In this document: positions 7,718 through 9,181 of the stretch, in pieces
How positions within the stretch are numbered: position 1 is the stretch's first letter
Layout of the letters: each line of letters begins with the position of its first letter
Source: Planctomycetaceae bacterium
Lineage (GTDB): Bacteria > Planctomycetota > Planctomycetia > Pirellulales > UBA1268
Direction: 5' to 3'
Length of the DNA stretch: 9,181 nucleotides
Assembly: GCA_947453875.1 (NCBI GenBank)
Contig: CANGIH010000072.1
Span: forward strand, 1-9,181
Position numbers and translations under genes: made by a program
The notes under the pieces: generated by a model
What the model saw: the letters and a program-made list of their open reading frames with translations, nothing else
Told to the model about the DNA's origin: nothing
Database searches by the model: none

Positions 7718-7781
7718 CTGCACACCGGGGCATTTTCCCCGAGCCCCAGCCAGCGTGGCCCACCGGGAGGGTTTCGTCCGC

Positions 7782-8135
7782 ATGCCGAGCCATCAACGGA
7801 TCGACGTTTCCAAGGTGGGAGACGTGACGGTCGTGCGGTTCAATGACCGCAAGATTCTCGACGAGACTGGCATCCAGCAGGTTGGCGCGGAGCTGTTCAG
7901 CCTGGTCGAGCAGGACAACCGGAAGAGCATTCTCCTGAATTTCGACGGGGTGGAATTCCTGTCGAGTGCGGCCCTTGGAAAACTGATCACGCTCGATCGG
8001 AAGGTGAAGTCCCATAAGGGGCGATTGAAGATGAGCAACATCCGTCGTGAGATTTACGACGTGTTCCTCGTCACCAAGCTCAACAAGGTGTTTGACATCC
8101 GCGATGACCAGGCGGAGGCGATCGCGGCTTTCTGA
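7782..8135 (+). CDS. STAS-domain anti-sigma factor antagonist (SpoIIAA/RsbV-like)
   Basis: 117 residues, one STAS domain, cytoplasmic. In partner switching the unphosphorylated antagonist binds the anti-sigma kinase and frees the sigma factor; phosphorylation on a serine releases it. Visible: GDVTVVRFNDRKILDE (13-28) as the first strands, ILLNFDGVEFLSSAALGKLI (50-69) as the central strand and switch loop, and the C-terminal VFLVTKLNKVFDI (94-106). In an ungapped alignment to the DS(S/T)GLG switch loop of SpoIIAA/RsbV, Ser62 matches the phosphorylated serine, while Asp, Ser/Thr and Gly become Ser61, Ala63 and Ala64. The start at 7782 is chosen because of GGGAGG at 7765-7770, 11 nt upstream, and because the domain begins right after it; the upstream in-frame extension is unlike STAS. 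It is followed 145 bp later by an RsbW-like kinase, its likely partner. Confidence 0.87.
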   Translation: MPSHQRIDVSKVGDVTVVRFNDRKILDETGIQQVGAELFSLVEQDNRKSILLNFDGVEFLSSAALGKLITLDRKVKSHKGRLKMSNIRREIYDVFLVTKLNKVFDIRDDQAEAIAAF

Positions 8136-8158
8136 CCGGTTTTATCGGGCTGAAGGGC

Positions 8159-8235
8159 CTGCCGGTCGGCTATCGGCAGCAGTGGCGTCGAGACGATGGA
8201 TCCCTTGCGGTGCGATTGTGGGTCGCTTGCAAGCG
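8159..8235 (+). other. Dyad symmetries between the STAS and anti-sigma genes
   Basis: The 145-bp gap holds CTGCCG (8159-8164) paired with CGGCAG (8174-8179) and a perfect 12-bp palindrome, CGCTTGCAAGCG, at 8224-8235. The palindrome is 45 bp before the ATG of the kinase gene and could be an operator or a small RNA hairpin. The function is not known. Confidence 0.35.
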
Positions 8236-8280
8236 GGTGCATTCGAAGCGGTTTGGACCAAAGGCAGTTGGATCGACCCG

Positions 8281-8736
8281 ATGGCACATGACACATCCGC
8301 CTGCGATTCGGCTGGCCCCTCCCCGGGGGCTGCCGGTTGGCGCCTCACGATCCATCTCCCGAGTGAGCGGGGGGCGAGTCGGATGGTGACCGAGGATCTC
8401 CTCGAGCAACTCGGTGTCCATGGCTGGGATCCTACGGACATCTTCAGCATCCATCTGGCTGCGGAGGAGGCGATCGTCAACGCGATCGTTCATGGCAACA
8501 AACTCGATCCGCACAAGAAGGTGCTCGTCGACTGCCTCGTCTCGCCCGACCTTGTCCGGGTGGAGATCACCGACGAGGGGGCCGGGTTCGACCCTGGCCA
8601 GGTTCCCGACTGCACGTCGGAAGAGCGGCTCGAGGTGCCCAGTGGCCGGGGGGTGATGCTGATGCGCACCTTCATGACCCGGATCGAATACAACGAGAAG
8701 GGGAACCGGGTGTTGATGGAGAAGCGGAAGGGCTGA
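8281..8736 (+). CDS. RsbW/SpoIIAB-like serine kinase, anti-sigma factor (HATPase_c)
   Basis: 151 residues, cytoplasmic, GHKL/Bergerat-fold ATPase. Members bind a sigma factor or other target and phosphorylate a STAS antagonist. The N-box is HLAAEEAIVNAIVHGN (58-73), with Glu63 and Asn67 as the expected catalytic base and Mg-binding Asn. The G1 box is ITDEGAGFDP (96-105), and the G2 region is SGRGVMLMRTFM (121-132) after a short lid. This is the typical layout of the RsbW family, and the length is normal. Residues 1-18 are Ser/Ala/Pro-rich and not conserved. The start at 8281 is the only ATG that gives a normal-length protein. Its Shine-Dalgarno is weak (AAGGCAG at about 8261-8267). A GTG at 8218 is possible but would lie within the dyad region. 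It sits 145 bp after the STAS gene, so it may have its own promoter or be co-transcribed. No sigma factor gene is in view. Confidence 0.87.
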   Translation: MAHDTSACDSAGPSPGAAGWRLTIHLPSERGASRMVTEDLLEQLGVHGWDPTDIFSIHLAAEEAIVNAIVHGNKLDPHKKVLVDCLVSPDLVRVEITDEGAGFDPGQVPDCTSEERLEVPSGRGVMLMRTFMTRIEYNEKGNRVLMEKRKG

Positions 8737-8808
8737 CCGGGTGGAGTCGGCTCTCTCATGCGGAAACCGTCCCCGATCCGTGCTCTTTTTTCAGCCGCTT
8801 TTTTCCGG

Positions 8809-8814
8809 TAGTCT
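8809..8814 (+). promoter_or_regulatory. Candidate -10 element for tRNA-Asn
   Basis: TAGTCT lies about 69 nt upstream of the tRNA in a T-rich stretch (T-runs at 8786-8791 and 8799-8804). TTTTCA at 8788-8793 is a poorly spaced -35 candidate. The T-runs might also end transcription of the kinase gene, but no convincing stem precedes them. Confidence 0.3.
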
Positions 8815-8882
8815 CTTACCGCTCCGTCCTTTGGGTCCCTCGGTTCCCTCTGTTTCCGAAGTCCACGTTCGGGCGGTCTCAT

Positions 8883-8954
8883 TCCCCGATAGCTCAACGG
8901 TAGAGCGGCCGGCTGTTAACCGGTAGGTTGTAGGTTCGAATCCTACTCGGGGAG
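8883..8954 (+). tRNA. tRNA-Asn (anticodon GTT)
   Basis: A complete 72-nt cloverleaf. The acceptor stem TCCCCGA (8883-8889) pairs with TCGGGGA (8947-8953). The D-arm is GCTC/GAGC (8892-8895 with 8903-8906). The anticodon arm is GCCGG/CCGGT (8908-8912 with 8920-8924, one G-U) with loop CTGTTAA and anticodon GTT at 8915-8917. The variable loop is 5 nt. The T-arm is GTAGG-TTCGAAT-CCTAC (8930-8946). The discriminator base is G8954. CCA is not encoded, so a CCA-adding enzyme is needed. It stands alone, with no other tRNA in the window. Confidence 0.97.
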
Positions 8955-8958
8955 CTAC

Positions 8959-8979
8959 GCCACTCTCGCAAGAGGTGGC
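8959..8979 (+). other. Stem-loop just after tRNA-Asn
   Basis: GCCACTCT pairs with AGAGGTGGC around a CGCA loop, with one bulged C. It begins 5 nt after the tRNA and may mark the 3' end for processing. Its left arm includes an ACGCCAC repeat. Confidence 0.4.
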
Positions 8980-8986
8980 AGTCAGG

Positions 8987-9013
8987 GGCAGGAGGTTTTA
9001 AAAACCTTCTGCC
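8987..9013 (+). terminator. Possible terminator or long stem-loop downstream of tRNA-Asn
   Basis: A 13-bp inverted repeat (8987-8999 with 9001-9013, one G-U pair) lies about 30 nt after the tRNA. The inner part is TTTT/AAAA, so a working hairpin would have a larger loop. A U-run is missing after the stem on either strand, so it is an atypical terminator. Its position right after the tRNA makes a transcript-end role plausible. Confidence 0.45.
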
Positions 9014-9181
9014 TCTCGGCGTTTCTGGGGGTTGGGAGGCTGGGCGGTTTCTTCGCCTCCTCTGCGTGCCACCCCCTGCCGCGATCCGACACGCCACCTT
9101 TTACGCCACTTTTACGCCACCACTCCAAAGCGAACACTTCCGGCGATGCGAGGCGACAGGCGGATTTGAACTTCCGACGGA
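9014..9181. other. Right-edge stretch without a gene
   Basis: No coding region was recognised. It contains GGAGGC/GCCTCC dyads around 9035-9061 and the ACGCCAC repeats. The final bases include a T-arm-like string, GGATTTGAAC, read as the complement of a tRNA T-loop, but its stem does not pair well. Confidence 0.3.
9091..9120 (+). repeat. Short tandem repeats of ACGCCAC with TTTT spacers
   Basis: ACGCCAC occurs at 9091-9097, 9103-9109 and 9114-9120, with CTTTT or TTTT spacers, giving periods of 12 and 11 bp (about one helix turn). A fourth copy is at 8957-8963, right behind the tRNA. Helical spacing suggests binding sites for a DNA-binding protein on one DNA face. The protein is not identified. 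Confidence 0.6.

Larger units (their letters stand above)
7162..7781. other. 620-bp divergent intergenic region with clustered dyads
   Basis: This region separates groES (minus) from the STAS gene (plus). Open frames cross it, but none resembles a known protein and their composition is Arg/Gly/Pro-rich, as expected of GC-rich non-coding DNA. It holds perfect inverted repeats at 7460-7474 (CTGCCA-GTT-TGGCAG), 7510-7537 (ATCGACCG/CGGTCGAT, 12-nt spacer), 7577-7595 (CCGCCGC/GCGGCGG, 5-nt loop), 7606-7626 (AGGAAAC/GTTTCCT, 7-nt loop) and 7726-7741 (CGGGG/CCCCG, 6-nt loop). It also has three DnaA-box-like 9-mers at 7563-7571, 7638-7646 and 7662-7670. It could contain an unrecognised structured RNA or a long leader, but no known RNA family was recognised. 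Confidence 0.4.

Noticed and set aside
8737..8808. Rho-independent terminator after the anti-sigma gene
   Set aside because: T-runs are present at 8786-8791 and 8799-8804, but the sequence before them has only 4-bp pairing (CGGA/TCCG), too weak to call.
8894..9097. 67-codon minus-strand frame over the tRNA
   Set aside because: It runs antisense through tRNA-Asn and ends in the familiar spurious RIRTYNLPVNSRPLYR-type string that comes from translating a tRNA backwards.
9153..9181. tRNA-like T-arm on the minus strand at the right edge
   Set aside because: The complement of GGATTTGAAC looks like a T-loop, but the flanking bases do not form a 5-bp T-stem in the correct register, and the rest lies outside the window.

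Overview
This is a GC-rich bacterial chromosomal window with strong third-position G/C preference. The best guess for the source is a member of the Planctomycetota, possibly near Pirellulales. That guess rests on the GroEL N-terminus (MAKMMAFDQEAR), the short STAS protein with an FLSSAALGKL block, a stand-alone RsbW-type ATPase beside it, and the sulfotransferase/fucose-type sugar genes. It comes from family recall, not from a search.

Layout: (1) 1-357 has no assignable gene, but positions 211-306 form several strong dyads, two of them mutually exclusive, just upstream of an operon. (2) 358-4954 (+) is a compact four-gene operon: GT-B glycosyltransferase, GDP-L-fucose-synthase-like reductase/epimerase, class I methyltransferase and sulfotransferase with a coiled-coil tail. 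Gaps are 28, 47 and 31 bp. (3) 5014-7161 (-) is the chaperonin operon groES-groEL, converging on the sugar operon and closed by a textbook Rho-independent terminator at 5014-5047. (4) 7162-7781 is a 620-bp divergent non-coding region with several perfect short inverted repeats and three DnaA-box-like 9-mers. (5) 7782-8736 (+) holds a STAS anti-sigma-factor antagonist and an RsbW/SpoIIAB-like serine kinase/anti-sigma factor, which together look like a partner-switch module; no sigma gene is in view. (6) 8883-8954 (+) is tRNA-Asn(GTT), followed by two stem-loops and a cluster of ACGCCAC repeats that could mark an integration or recombinase-binding region running off the right edge.

How the genes may work together: the first operon reads as part of a surface or exopolysaccharide pathway in which a deoxysugar nucleotide is made, transferred, and then methylated and/or sulfated. 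The exact product is inference. GroES and GroEL form the Hsp60 folding machine. The STAS/RsbW pair probably controls an alternative sigma factor or another output encoded elsewhere. No mobile element, CRISPR array or rRNA is visible.
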